In this document: in pieces, positions 17,226 through 26,047 of the stretch
Layout: each line of letters starts with the position of its first letter
How positions within the stretch are numbered: position 1 is the first letter of the stretch
DNA from: Roseibium sp.
GTDB lineage: Bacteria; Pseudomonadota; Alphaproteobacteria; Rhizobiales; Stappiaceae
Assembly (NCBI GenBank): GCA_017643215.1
Contig: JAEPNV010000017.1
Coordinates: 48,578-112,577 of the forward strand
DNA length: 64,000 bases
Direction of reading: 5' to 3'
Notes under the pieces: generated by a model
Told to the model about the DNA's origin: nothing
What the model saw: only the letters and a program-made list of their open reading frames with translations
Databases searched by the model: none
Program-made: the position numbers and the translations under genes

Positions 17226-18086
17226 TCAGTTCGAATCATAGGTCTGCCCAAGGGCCAGCATCTCCGGCGTTCCGATGACCCGATTGAGGCCGTCGAAGTC
17301 GAACATGCGATCGGCGAACGGCCGGTTGGACCCGTGTTCGGCAAGGCTGGCATAATAATCGCCGGCCGCCTTTGCCAGCGCGCGCACGATGCCGCCGGGG
17401 AAAATCACGATGGAAAAGCCAGCGGCTTCCAGGTCCGCCGCCGAATTGATCGGTGTGGCACCACCCTCCACCATGTTCGCCAGGAGCGGAACCCGTTTCT
17501 TGAAGGTGGCTGCGATTTGGCCGAGTTCCTCGCCGGAGCGCGGCGCCTCGATGAAGAGGGCATCGGCCCCGGCCTCAACATAGGTTTCGGCCCGGTCGAG
17601 CGCTGCCTGGAAGCCTTCCACGGCGATGGCGTCGGTCCGGGCGATGATCAGCGTTTCGGTGGATGCGCGGGCATCGGCCATGGCGCGGATCTTTCCTGCC
17701 ATTTCGTCCGCCGGGATCAACGATTTGTCGGATAGGTGGCCACAGCGTTTGGGCGAGGACTGATCCTCCACCTGGAGCGCGCTGGCGCCGGCGCGCTCAT
17801 AGATGCGCATGGTGCGCTGGGCATTTAGCGCATTTCCGAAACCGGTGTCGGCATCGATGATCACCGGCTGCACCACGCGGTCGCGAATGAGCGCCATGGT
17901 GTCGGCCATTTCGCTCATGGTGGACAAGCCAATATCCGGGCGTCCCAGGCGTGTATAGGCGACAGCGGCACCGGACAGATACAGCGCCTCGAAGCCGGCG
18001 GACGCGGCGATGGAGGCTGTTAGGCCGTCATAGACGCCCGGGGCGATCAGAATGCGGTGCTCGGCAAGCCGGATTTTCAAGCTCAT
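17226..18086 (-). CDS. Isocitrate lyase / PEP mutase superfamily lyase
   Basis: A 286-residue barrel enzyme of the family containing methylisocitrate lyase, 2,3-dimethylmalate lyase and oxaloacetate decarboxylase. Metal ligands are seen in D78-A-D80 TGFG and E107-D108; the loop P112-KRCGH carries the catalytic Cys115 that marks C-C bond lyases rather than phosphonate mutases. It probably cleaves a 2-hydroxy-dicarboxylate into a 2-oxoacid and a smaller acid. Its start overlaps the upstream stop by four bases. Specificity between isocitrate-like and malate-like substrates cannot be read here. Confidence 0.85.
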   Translation of the reverse strand: MSLKIRLAEHRILIAPGVYDGLTASIAASAGFEALYLSGAAVAYTRLGRPDIGLSTMSEMADTMALIRDRVVQPVIIDADTGFGNALNAQRTMRIYERAGASALQVEDQSSPKRCGHLSDKSLIPADEMAGKIRAMADARASTETLIIARTDAIAVEGFQAALDRAETYVEAGADALFIEAPRSGEELGQIAATFKKRVPLLANMVEGGATPINSAADLEAAGFSIVIFPGGIVRALAKAAGDYYASLAEHGSNRPFADRMFDFDGLNRVIGTPEMLALGQTYDSN

Positions 18087-18703
18087 TGGGCCGCTCCGAT
18101 CGTTGCCAGCGCCTCGGCGCAGGTCATTTGATGCGTGACCGTGCCAAGGGACACAAGCGTGGCGTCATGAACGTCCTGTTTGAATGCCGCGCAACCATCG
18201 GTCAGCATGATCGTTTCAATGTTGCGCACATGCGCGTCACGCAAGGTGCTGGCGACCCCGCCGTTGGTGACAATGCCGCCGACGATCAGCGTGTCGATCC
18301 CAAGTGCCCGCATGATGTATTCCAGCCGCGTCTGGTAGAACGCGGAATAGGCCACTTTTTCAATGACGTAATCGGCGGGCGCGAGCGTATCCACCACGGT
18401 GTGGCCAAAGGCACCGGGTGCAAAATCACCCTTACCCAGGAACGGGCGCAATTGTTTCAGGTGCGGTGCGATCAGTGGCTCGCTGCCGGGACCCGGCACC
18501 AGCGTGAACTGGGCGGAAATGTACGTGCCGCCTTTGGCGCGCAGCGCGTCGACAAGCGGCTTGATGCGCTCTGGCAGCGCGGCGATCGCTTCCGCCGTCT
18601 GACCGGCCCGGCCATAGGCACCGTCTGGATGCAGAAAGTCGTTTTGCAGGTCGATGGTCAAGAGCGCAGTGCGGGCCGCGACGAGGGGAAACTGACGGTT
18701 CAT
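18083..18703 (-). CDS. Isochorismatase-fold hydrolase lacking the catalytic cysteine
   Basis: 206 residues with the fold's Asp (LLTID18LQNDF) and Lys (EK116VAYSAFYQT) in place. The nucleophile position in the usual TNxCVxxT motif reads T146-N-G-G149-V-A-S-T, a glycine. Amidases of this family (maleamate, N-carbamoylsarcosine, nicotinamide) need the Cys; true isochorismatases (EntB, PhzD) have Gly there and hydrolyse a vinyl ether. So an amidase annotation would be misleading. It overlaps hyuA and the lyase gene by four bases each and clearly belongs to the pathway operon. Confidence 0.85.
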   Translation of the reverse strand: MNRQFPLVAARTALLTIDLQNDFLHPDGAYGRAGQTAEAIAALPERIKPLVDALRAKGGTYISAQFTLVPGPGSEPLIAPHLKQLRPFLGKGDFAPGAFGHTVVDTLAPADYVIEKVAYSAFYQTRLEYIMRALGIDTLIVGGIVTNGGVASTLRDAHVRNIETIMLTDGCAAFKQDVHDATLVSLGTVTHQMTCAEALATIGAAQ

Positions 18704-20769
18704 GTGGCGGTCTCCTTCGCCTCGATCAGCACATTGCCGAACGTGTCGACGGTGCCTTTCAGACCCGGTTCGATCAGGATCGTCGTATCGGGCTGTTCCA
18801 GGATCGCCGGCCCGCCGATTTCAGCACCGACCGGCAGGTCCAGACGCCGGTAGATGGCCGTCTCGTGCCACTTGTCACCAAAATGCACCTGGCGGTGGCC
18901 CTTCAACGCGCCGTCGACCGTTCCGCCGTCAGCCGGAGCGAACGCGGACAGATCGAATTTCGGCCGCCGGCCGATCACCGCCGTCCGCAGGTTCATGATC
19001 CGCCGTGTGCCGCCCTTCAACAGCCGCCCATAGGCCGAAAGATATGCGGCGTCGAACGCTTCGCTGATCTGCTGGCGGGTCGGTCCGGTGACCCGGCCGT
19101 TTTCGATTGTCGCGGTGAGCGGCACCGACACGGTGTGGGTCTGCCCGACATAGGCCATATCCAGTTCGATCTCCACGTCGCGCCGTGAAAAGCTCGATCG
19201 GGCCGCATCCAGCAGGGCCATGCCGCTGTCATGATGGTTCTGGATATGCGCGGAGAGGGCCGTCTCGTCCAGATCGTCGAGCATCTGGTTGAGCGTTTGG
19301 ACAAAGTCCTGGCGCATATCGGCGATGACACAGCCCATCGCGGATGTAACCCCCGGATAGCGGGGCACAATCGCCCGGGCGAGCCCGACATCGTGCAGCA
19401 TGGCGCCCGCGTGAAGCGCGCCGCCGCCGCCAAAAGGCATGAAGGCAAAGTTCTTGGGGTCGAACCCGCGCTCGATGGAGACGAGCCTGATGGCGCCGGC
19501 CATGCGGGAATTGGCGACGGTCAAAATGGCTTCCGCCGCCGCCTCTGTTGGGAGCTCAAGCGGCGTGCCGATATGCGTGTCGATCGCCGCGCGCGCGGCT
19601 TCGACATCGAGCCGTTTCAAACTGCCGCCGATCGGATTGTCCGGGTCGATCCGGCCAAGCACCACATTGGCATCTGTCACCGTCGGCCGGTCGTTGCCGC
19701 GCCCATAGGCGACGGGTCCTGGATCCGAGCCAGCGCTTTCCGGGCCGATGTTCAACAGGCCGCCCTTGTCGACCCAGGCGATGGACCCGCCGCCGGCGCC
19801 GATGGTCGCAATTTCAATCATCGGCGCGCGCACGACCATGCCGAAATCGATGCTGGTCTGCGGGCTGAGCACACTTTGACCGCCGGCAATCAGGGCCACA
19901 TCGAAACTCGTACCGCCCATATCGCCGGTGACGATGTTTGGAAAGCCGGCCGTCTCGGCAATGTAACCGGCCGCGATCACGCCGGCAGCGGGGCCGGATA
20001 GGGTCGTGCGGACCGGCAAGCGGCAGGCCGTGTCGACACCCATGACGCCGCCATTTGACTGGACGATCAGGAATTCGCCCTCAAAGCCGCCGGAACTCAG
20101 CGCCTGTTCCAGCCGGTTCAGGTAGCCGGCCACCTCGGGCTGGAGATAGCCGTTGAGGGCAGTGGTCGAGAACCGCTCGAATTCGCGGATTTCCGGAAGG
20201 ATTTCGGAGGAGGCGGCCACATGGGGATTGGGCCAGATCTCGCGCACGGCCGCGACGGCTTCACGCTCGTTCTGGGCGTTGGCGTAGGAATTGGCAAACA
20301 GCACGACCACGGCCGCGCAGCCGGCCTCTTGAAGATTCCGGGCCGCTGCGCGGACCGCATCCAAATCCACGCTTGTTCTGATCTCACCGCTCGCCAACGT
20401 GCGCTCCGGCACTTCCAGGCGCAGATCACGCCGGGCGACCGGCTCAAAATCGCCGCGCAGACCCCATGTGCGCGGCCGGTCCCGGCGGCGCATTTCCAGA
20501 ACGTCCCGCAAGCCTTGCGTCGTGATCACGCCAATTTGGGCACCCTTGCGTTCCAGCAGGGCGTTCGTGCCGGCGGTGGTGCCGTGGACGACGACCGAGA
20601 TGCCGGAGAGATCCGCGACCCGTTGCGAAATGCCGTTCAAAAACCCACCGGACTGGTCCGGCCGGGTTGTCGGAACCTTGGCGACCTCCGTACGGCCGGT
20701 GGTCTCGTCCAGCACGAAGACGTCGGTGAATGTGCCGCCAACGTCAACGCCAACCAGTTTGCCGCTCAT
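18700..20769 (-). CDS. hyuA: Hydantoinase/oxoprolinase subunit A
   Basis: A 689-residue ATP-dependent cyclic amide hydrolase subunit of the N-methylhydantoinase/5-oxoprolinase/acetone carboxylase superfamily. The N-terminus (GKLVGVDVGGTFTDVFVLDE) is the ASKHA-type nucleotide-binding start, later ITGDMGGTSFDVALI and IGAGGGSIAWVDKGGLLNIGPESAGSDPGPVAYGRG match the phosphate loops. It works with HyuB, encoded directly upstream with a four-base overlap. Expected reaction: ATP-driven opening of a lactam or cyclic imide. The exact ring is unknown. Confidence 0.9.
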   Translation of the reverse strand: MSGKLVGVDVGGTFTDVFVLDETTGRTEVAKVPTTRPDQSGGFLNGISQRVADLSGISVVVHGTTAGTNALLERKGAQIGVITTQGLRDVLEMRRRDRPRTWGLRGDFEPVARRDLRLEVPERTLASGEIRTSVDLDAVRAAARNLQEAGCAAVVVLFANSYANAQNEREAVAAVREIWPNPHVAASSEILPEIREFERFSTTALNGYLQPEVAGYLNRLEQALSSGGFEGEFLIVQSNGGVMGVDTACRLPVRTTLSGPAAGVIAAGYIAETAGFPNIVTGDMGGTSFDVALIAGGQSVLSPQTSIDFGMVVRAPMIEIATIGAGGGSIAWVDKGGLLNIGPESAGSDPGPVAYGRGNDRPTVTDANVVLGRIDPDNPIGGSLKRLDVEAARAAIDTHIGTPLELPTEAAAEAILTVANSRMAGAIRLVSIERGFDPKNFAFMPFGGGGALHAGAMLHDVGLARAIVPRYPGVTSAMGCVIADMRQDFVQTLNQMLDDLDETALSAHIQNHHDSGMALLDAARSSFSRRDVEIELDMAYVGQTHTVSVPLTATIENGRVTGPTRQQISEAFDAAYLSAYGRLLKGGTRRIMNLRTAVIGRRPKFDLSAFAPADGGTVDGALKGHRQVHFGDKWHETAIYRRLDLPVGAEIGGPAILEQPDTTILIEPGLKGTVDTFGNVLIEAKETAT

Positions 20770-22463
20770 TCGCCCGCCTCCTTCCAGCCGGCGCCATAAG
20801 CGTCAGTCGCGGCCTCTTCGGAAATGTAGCCAAGCGCCACATCGCGGGCGATGGCCGCCGGATCGCGGGATTGAGGCGCGCCATAGCCGCCTCCGCCGGG
20901 GGTTTCCAGGCGGACGGTTTGGCCCTGTTTCAATTTGATCCCCCGCATTTTCGAGACGAGTTCAGGTTCATGCCAGCCGTCATCCTGCTGGTAGGAAAAG
21001 TGATTGGTGGCCGCCTTGCCGCCGCCGGCGACACCGGCGGGCGCGAACCGGCCGCGCTCACCGAACAAGAAGGCGTCCGCGCCGTTTTCCTCCAGCACCT
21101 CGATTTCATACACCGCGCCGAGGCCGCCGCGATGCTGGCCCGCGCCGGCGCTGTCGGGTCTGAGCGCCCACTCCCGGAACATCACCGGATAGGCGGCCTC
21201 CAGGATTTCCAGGGGCGGGATCGTCGCCGTGGAGATCGGCGCGTTGCCATGGTTGAGGCCGTCGCTTTCGATCGAACCGCCATGGCCGCCACCGTAGAAC
21301 GAGAACATCACCCAGGGTTTTCCGTTGGCCCGCTTGCCGGCGATCGACAGGGCGTTGATCGTGCCATAGGCGTTGGCGACGACCTGGTCCGGGGCGGCCT
21401 TCGCGGCGGCGGCGAAAATCGTGTCGATCATGCGCAAGATGGTTTCGGTATAGCCGCCGACCGGGGCGGGAAAGGTCGCCGACAGCATGGAGCCTTCGGG
21501 GACCCGGACGTCGATCGGCCGCATCACGCCGGCATTGGCCGGCAGGGCCGGGAAGATGTGCTTGATGGCGACATAGGCGGTCGCAACTGCCGTGGGCAGG
21601 GCGATGTTGACCGGACCGGCCGTGACATTTGCCGTTCCGGCGAAATCGAGAACCATTTCGTCGCCGCGGATTTCCAGCGCGACCCGGATCGGTAAGGCCG
21701 CGTCGGTGATGCCGTCATTGTCGAGGAAATCCTCCGCGTCCCAACGCCCGTCGGGCAGGGCGGTGAGTTCGGCCCGCATCAGGGCCTCGGCGCGCGCGCC
21801 AAGGGCATCCAGTGCCGCCTGAACGGTATCGGCGCCATATTCGTCGAGCAGTTCGTTCATCCGTTTGACGCCGAGGTCGAGCGCGCTGAGCTGACCGTTC
21901 AGGTCGCCCATGGCCGATTGCGGCAGGCGCGTGTTGCGCAGAACGATGTCGAGAATGTCCTGCTGCATGTCACCGGCGCGGACAAGGCGCACGGGCGGCA
22001 GAACGAATGCTTCCTGGAAAGAGTCGGTGGCTGAGGGATTGTAGTTCCCAGGAACCGCGCCGCCGACATCATGCCAGTGGCCGACGGAGGCGAGATAACA
22101 GAACAATTCGCCATCGCGGAAATAGGGCCGGACGAGCCGCATGTCGGACAGATGCGTGCCGCCCAAATGCGCGTCGTTGAAGATCCAGATGTCGCCATCG
22201 GTCACGTCGCCGGTCTCCGCCGCCTTGTCGATGACGGCTTTGACCGCAAACGCCATCACGCCGACAAAAATCGGCAGGCCGTTCTTGCCCTGGACCAGCG
22301 TATCACCGCTTGCCGCGTGATAAAGGCCGTGGCTGGCGTCGTGCGCCTCGGCGATGATCGGATTGAACGCGGCCCTAAAGAGCGTTGCGTCCATCTCATC
22401 CGCGATCTGTTCCATCCGCCCGGCCAGAACGGCCAGGGTGATAGGGTCGATGTGCTGGCTCAT
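20766..22463 (-). CDS. hyuB: Hydantoinase/oxoprolinase subunit B
   Basis: The 565-residue partner of HyuA. Signatures are MEQIADEMDATLFRAAFNPIIAEAHDASHGLY near the N-terminus, DIWIFNDAHLGGTHLSDMRLVRPYF, and the glycine-rich C-terminal FYGGGHGGSIESDGLNHGN and RPDSAGAGQHRGGLGAVYE, ending LETPGGGGYGAPQSRDPAAIARDVALGYISEEAA. The enzyme pair hydrolyses cyclic amides or carboxylates ketones depending on subfamily; no third (gamma) subunit is present, which argues against acetone carboxylase. It overlaps both neighbours by four bases. Confidence 0.9.
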   Translation of the reverse strand: MSQHIDPITLAVLAGRMEQIADEMDATLFRAAFNPIIAEAHDASHGLYHAASGDTLVQGKNGLPIFVGVMAFAVKAVIDKAAETGDVTDGDIWIFNDAHLGGTHLSDMRLVRPYFRDGELFCYLASVGHWHDVGGAVPGNYNPSATDSFQEAFVLPPVRLVRAGDMQQDILDIVLRNTRLPQSAMGDLNGQLSALDLGVKRMNELLDEYGADTVQAALDALGARAEALMRAELTALPDGRWDAEDFLDNDGITDAALPIRVALEIRGDEMVLDFAGTANVTAGPVNIALPTAVATAYVAIKHIFPALPANAGVMRPIDVRVPEGSMLSATFPAPVGGYTETILRMIDTIFAAAAKAAPDQVVANAYGTINALSIAGKRANGKPWVMFSFYGGGHGGSIESDGLNHGNAPISTATIPPLEILEAAYPVMFREWALRPDSAGAGQHRGGLGAVYEIEVLEENGADAFLFGERGRFAPAGVAGGGKAATNHFSYQQDDGWHEPELVSKMRGIKLKQGQTVRLETPGGGGYGAPQSRDPAAIARDVALGYISEEAATDAYGAGWKEAGE

Positions 22464-23032
22464 TGGGTCATTCCTTGGCGGAGGGTTTCGGCAAGATCAT
22501 TCCAGACCTCCTGGCCGATCAGTTTGTCGCCTTCCAGTTCGAAACGGTCGATAAACCGGATGCCGTCGAACAAACTCCCGTCCAGCCATTCGCCGGAGAG
22601 CGTGCCGCGCGCATAAACGACCACGCGGCCACTGGCCACGGCCGTATCAAACCCTACATAGGTTTTCCGGATGGCGCGGTAGCGCGGGGCGGCCCAGGCG
22701 ATCAGCTCGTCCAGCGTGTGCATCGGCGGGCTGGCGGGAAACTGCATGGTGAACCCGTCGGCAAGGAAGGACCGGGCGGCCTCAAGGTCCCGGCTCTCCA
22801 TGGCGCCGAGAAACGCCTTGACGAGGGCGGCGGGCTCGTGGCGCGCCGGCGCCGGTGGGCGCGCCTTGCCACCGCGCATGTAGCCGGACGGGACGACCTC
22901 GTTGACGAGGACCGTGATGGCCTCGGGCGTCGCGGGGACAACCGTCAAGACGGCGTCCGTCAGCGCGGTGCAGAGGCGGCTCCTGGCGTCATCGCCATAG
23001 CCCTCCATCACATGAATTTCGATGACTGGCAT
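22460..23032 (-). CDS. Fusion of a 4-oxalocrotonate tautomerase domain with an NTF2/SnoaL-like domain
   Basis: 190 residues. The start is the ATG behind GGGAGGA because it gives MPVIEIHVMEGY, exposing the catalytic N-terminal proline after Met removal, as in 4-OT/MIF proteins; a longer reading would bury it. Residues 1-~57 follow the tautomerase pattern (RLCTALTDAVLTVV..TPEAITVLVNEV). After a Pro/Arg-rich linker, residues ~68-185 (ALVKAFLGAMESRDLEAARSFLADGFTMQFPAS...RYRAIRKTYVGFDTAV) form an NTF2-like cone seen in SnoaL isomerases and carriers. First gene of the leftward operon. I know no characterised protein with this arrangement. Confidence 0.8.
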   Translation of the reverse strand: MPVIEIHVMEGYGDDARSRLCTALTDAVLTVVPATPEAITVLVNEVVPSGYMRGGKARPPAPARHEPAALVKAFLGAMESRDLEAARSFLADGFTMQFPASPPMHTLDELIAWAAPRYRAIRKTYVGFDTAVASGRVVVYARGTLSGEWLDGSLFDGIRFIDRFELEGDKLIGQEVWNDLAETLRQGMTQ

Positions 23033-23053
23033 GCATCCTCCCAAATCTGTATC

Positions 23054-23109
23054 TTCTATAATACCGATTTTGGCATACATAAAATCTTTTTTTTGTACTT
23101 TCTAGAATA
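23054..23109. promoter_or_regulatory. Two near-identical operator-like repeats in the divergent promoter region
   Basis: TTCTATAATA (23054-23063) and TTCTAGAATA (23100-23109) lie 46 bases apart, one on each side of an AT-rich stretch, between the divergent operons. The second contains the palindrome TTCTAGAA. They are the obvious candidates for binding by the adjacent GntR regulator. Confidence 0.45.
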
Positions 23110-23167
23110 AATCCGCTTGTAAAAAAATGGACTGTCGGTCATCTTCATGCGGCCGGGAGGACGAAAT

Positions 23168-23971
23168 TTGAAGCATATCGGCAATTCTGCACTGCCCGAG
23201 GGCGGCAAGGCGCGGCGCGTCTATCTGCTTTTGCGGGACGACATCACCAGTGGCCGGTTCAAGGCCGGCTCGGTGCTGCCGGGTGAGCAGCGCCTGTCCG
23301 CGATCCATGGTGTGTCCAGGGTCACGATCCGGCGCGCCCTGGAAACGCTTGTCGCAGATGGCTTGATCGAAAAGCGGCCCGGCGCCGGATCCGTGGTCCG
23401 GGAGGATCGCGCGGGCGCCGCGATCGCCGCGGACATGGCATCTCCCATTCCGCAAGTCGTGCAGATGGGCCAAAGCACCACAGCGCGGCTCCTGTCGTTT
23501 TCTTACGGCGAGGCGCCGGCGGCGGTCTCCGCCGAACTCGGGCTTTCCGATGGTGAGCGTGTTCAAACCGCCATCCGGGTCCGGTCCTACGAGGGCGCGG
23601 CGTTCTCGCATCTGACAACCTATGTGCCCGAACGTATTGCGGTGAACTATTCGGAGGCGGACCTTGCCTCCACGGCGCTGTTCACGTTGCTGGAGCGCAG
23701 CGGTGTCGCGGTCGACAGCGCCGCGCAACGGGTCAGCGCGACCCTCGCATCGCCCGATGTGGCCCAGGCGCTTGACGTGTCGGTCGGCTCCGCGCTCCTG
23801 TCCTTGACGCGGACGGTGCGGGACGCGGACGGGAAAGGTGTTGAGTACCTGTCGGCGCTTTACCGGCCGGACATGTTCAAGCTGGAAATGCAGCTGGCCC
23901 GGGTCGGTCGGGACAGCGCCCGCCACTGGGAACCAATCATCGTCGCGCCGGTCGGGGAGCGGCCAGAATGA
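23168..23971 (+). CDS. GntR family regulator, HutC subfamily (effector-binding UTRA domain)
   Basis: About 267 residues, starting at TTG preceded by GGGAGGA (the in-frame ATG at 23147 has no ribosome site). Winged helix at ~15-75: RVYLLLRDDITSGRFKAGSVLPGEQRLSAIHGVSRVTIRRALETLVADGLIEKRPGAGSVV. The C-terminal UTRA domain holds FSHLTTYVPERIAVNY and LLSLTRTVRDADGKGVEYLSALYRPDMFKLEMQL. It overlaps the downstream LeuC-like gene by four bases and probably controls both operons in response to a pathway intermediate. Confidence 0.88.
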   Translation: MKHIGNSALPEGGKARRVYLLLRDDITSGRFKAGSVLPGEQRLSAIHGVSRVTIRRALETLVADGLIEKRPGAGSVVREDRAGAAIAADMASPIPQVVQMGQSTTARLLSFSYGEAPAAVSAELGLSDGERVQTAIRVRSYEGAAFSHLTTYVPERIAVNYSEADLASTALFTLLERSGVAVDSAAQRVSATLASPDVAQALDVSVGSALLSLTRTVRDADGKGVEYLSALYRPDMFKLEMQLARVGRDSARHWEPIIVAPVGERPE

Positions 23972-25377
23972 GCGGGCCGCGGACCTTGTTTGACCGGCTG
24001 TGGGACGCGCATGATGTTCACGCGCGCGGCGACGGCGCCTCCCTGCTTTGGGTCGACCGGCACCTGGTGCATGAAGGCTCGCACCACGCGTTCCGGAAGA
24101 TCGAGGAGCGCGGACTTCGCGTCGCCTATCCCGAGCTGACCTTTGGTGTCGTCGATCACTACGCACCGACGAAGAACCGCGCGTATATCGCTGATCCGGC
24201 CATCCGCCAGATGATCAATACACTGACGGACAATACGGCGCGCCACGGCGTGCGGCTTTACGGCCTGGACGATCCCCGCCAGGGCATCGTGCATGTGATC
24301 GGCCCGGAGCAAGGCATCACCCTGCCGGGGTTGCTGGTGGTCTGCGGCGACAGCCACACCTCCACGCATGGCGCGTTCGGTACGATCGCCTTCGGCATCG
24401 GCGCGACGGAAGTCGCCCATGTTCTCGCCACCCAGACGATCTGGCAAAAGCGCCCGAAAGCCATGCGCATCACGATCAACGGGAACCTGTCGGCCGGGGT
24501 CGGCGCGAAGGACATCGCGCTCGGCTGGATCGCGAAACTCGGCGCCGATGGGGCGCGTGGGCACGCCATTGAATATGCCGGGCCGGTCGTGCGCGGCCTG
24601 TCCATGGAAGGCCGGATGACACTGTGCAACCTGTCGATCGAGGGCGGCGGGCGCTTTGGCCTGATCGCGCCGGATGAGACCACATACGACTATGTGCAAG
24701 GCCGGACGTTTGCGCCGACCGGCGCGACGTGGGATGCGGCGCTGGAGGCCTGGTCGCAGCTCGGTACGGATGCCGACGCCGAGTTCGACCGGGACGAGAG
24801 CCTGAACGCATCGGAAATCGCGCCGATCGTGACCTGGGGCACGTCGCCGGAAGACGCGCTGCCGATCACCGCTTCGGTTCCCGATCCTGACCGGGTGCCC
24901 GACGCGAAGCGCGAGAAGGTCCGCGACGCGCTGGACTACATGGCGCTCGTCCCTGGCCGGCCGCTTGAAGGAACCGCCATCGATCAGGTGTTTATCGGCT
25001 CGTGCACCAACGCGCGGATCGAGGACCTGCGCATGGCGGCCGCCGTCCTCGCCGGCCGGACCGCAAAGGTGCCTGGCATCGTCTCGCCCGGGTCAGCGCT
25101 GGTCAAAGCCCAGGCCGAACAGGAAGGCCTGGACCGCGTTTTCATGAATGCCGGGCTCGAATGGGTTGCCTCGGGCTGCTCGATGTGCGTTGGCATGAAT
25201 GGGGATCTCGTTGCGCCGGGCAAACGCTGTGCGTCCACGACCAACCGCAATTTCAAGGGCCGGCAGGGGCGGGGTGCCCGCACACATTTGATGTCGCCGG
25301 CGATGGTTGCGGCCGCGGCCGTGACCGGCACGCTTGCGGACGTACGGCCGCTTCTTGAAGGCAGGGACGCGGCATGA
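23968..25377 (+). CDS. Aconitase-family hydratase, large subunit (LeuC-like)
   Basis: 469 residues with all [4Fe-4S] cysteines: GSCTNAR and GCSMCVGMN, followed by GKRCASTTNRNFKGRQGRGARTHLMSPAMVAAAAVTG; the substrate-binding VCGDSHTSTHGAFGTIAFGIGATEVAHVLATQTI is also intact. The genomic setting (HyuAB, lyase, TRAP transporter, GntR) is not leucine biosynthesis: no leuA or leuB is nearby. A catabolic hydratase such as dimethylmaleate or citraconate hydratase fits better. Pairs with the small subunit by a four-base overlap. Confidence 0.9.
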   Translation: MSGPRTLFDRLWDAHDVHARGDGASLLWVDRHLVHEGSHHAFRKIEERGLRVAYPELTFGVVDHYAPTKNRAYIADPAIRQMINTLTDNTARHGVRLYGLDDPRQGIVHVIGPEQGITLPGLLVVCGDSHTSTHGAFGTIAFGIGATEVAHVLATQTIWQKRPKAMRITINGNLSAGVGAKDIALGWIAKLGADGARGHAIEYAGPVVRGLSMEGRMTLCNLSIEGGGRFGLIAPDETTYDYVQGRTFAPTGATWDAALEAWSQLGTDADAEFDRDESLNASEIAPIVTWGTSPEDALPITASVPDPDRVPDAKREKVRDALDYMALVPGRPLEGTAIDQVFIGSCTNARIEDLRMAAAVLAGRTAKVPGIVSPGSALVKAQAEQEGLDRVFMNAGLEWVASGCSMCVGMNGDLVAPGKRCASTTNRNFKGRQGRGARTHLMSPAMVAAAAVTGTLADVRPLLEGRDAA

Positions 25378-25994
25378 GCGGTTGGAGCGCGCACAAGGGT
25401 CCTGCGGTTCTGCTGGCGGCGGAAAACATCGACACCGATCAGCTGATTCCGGCCCGGTTCATGTCGACGCCGCGCTCGGCCGGTTATGGCGATTATCTGC
25501 TTTACGATGCGCGCTATGACGAGGACGGCCGCGCAGTCGGACACGCGCTCAATCGGCATACTCCGTCGATCCTGGTCGCGGGCCGCAACTTTGGCAGCGG
25601 ATCGTCGCGCGAGGCGGCCGTCTATGCCCTCGCCGATTTTGGCGTAAAGGTCGTGATCGCCCCGAGTTTCGGCGACATTTTCGCTTCCAACGCGGTCAAT
25701 AACGGTTTGCTGCCGGCCCGCCTTGGCGCTGCGGATCACGCGCTGCTTGCCGATCACCTGTCTGAGGATGCGCGGGACCTTCACGTTGATCTGGCATCCA
25801 AGGAGATTTCATTCAACGGCAAAACGCTGCCGTTCGAGTTGGACCCGGCGTGGCAGACAAAGCTTATCAACGGCTGGGACGACATCGACGTAACCCAGCA
25901 GCACATGGACACGATATCCGGTTTCGCCAATGCCCGGCGCGCTCATGCCCGGTGGGCATGGCCGGGTGGGGGCGATGGCAGGCAGTCGCGCTAG
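25374..25994 (+). CDS. Aconitase-family hydratase, small subunit (LeuD-like)
   Basis: The 206-residue swivelling domain partner. ENIDTDQLIPARFMSTP and LVAGRNFGSGSSREAAVYALADFGVKVVIAPSFGDIFASNAVNNGLLP are the family blocks; the loop reads GSGSSREAA where biosynthetic LeuD proteins usually have GSGSSREHA. The heterodimer should add water across a C=C of a dicarboxylate. See the large subunit for context. Confidence 0.9.
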   Translation: MSGWSAHKGPAVLLAAENIDTDQLIPARFMSTPRSAGYGDYLLYDARYDEDGRAVGHALNRHTPSILVAGRNFGSGSSREAAVYALADFGVKVVIAPSFGDIFASNAVNNGLLPARLGAADHALLADHLSEDARDLHVDLASKEISFNGKTLPFELDPAWQTKLINGWDDIDVTQQHMDTISGFANARRAHARWAWPGGGDGRQSR

Positions 25995-26047
25995 CGGCGG
26001 TTACTTGAGGAGGGCGACGCGGTCGGCCCTGGAGGAAGGAGAAGACG

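Noticed and set aside
23968..25994. Leucine biosynthesis genes leuC and leuD
   Set aside because: The domains fit, but the neighbours are catabolic and no leuA or leuB is present, so gene symbols were withheld.
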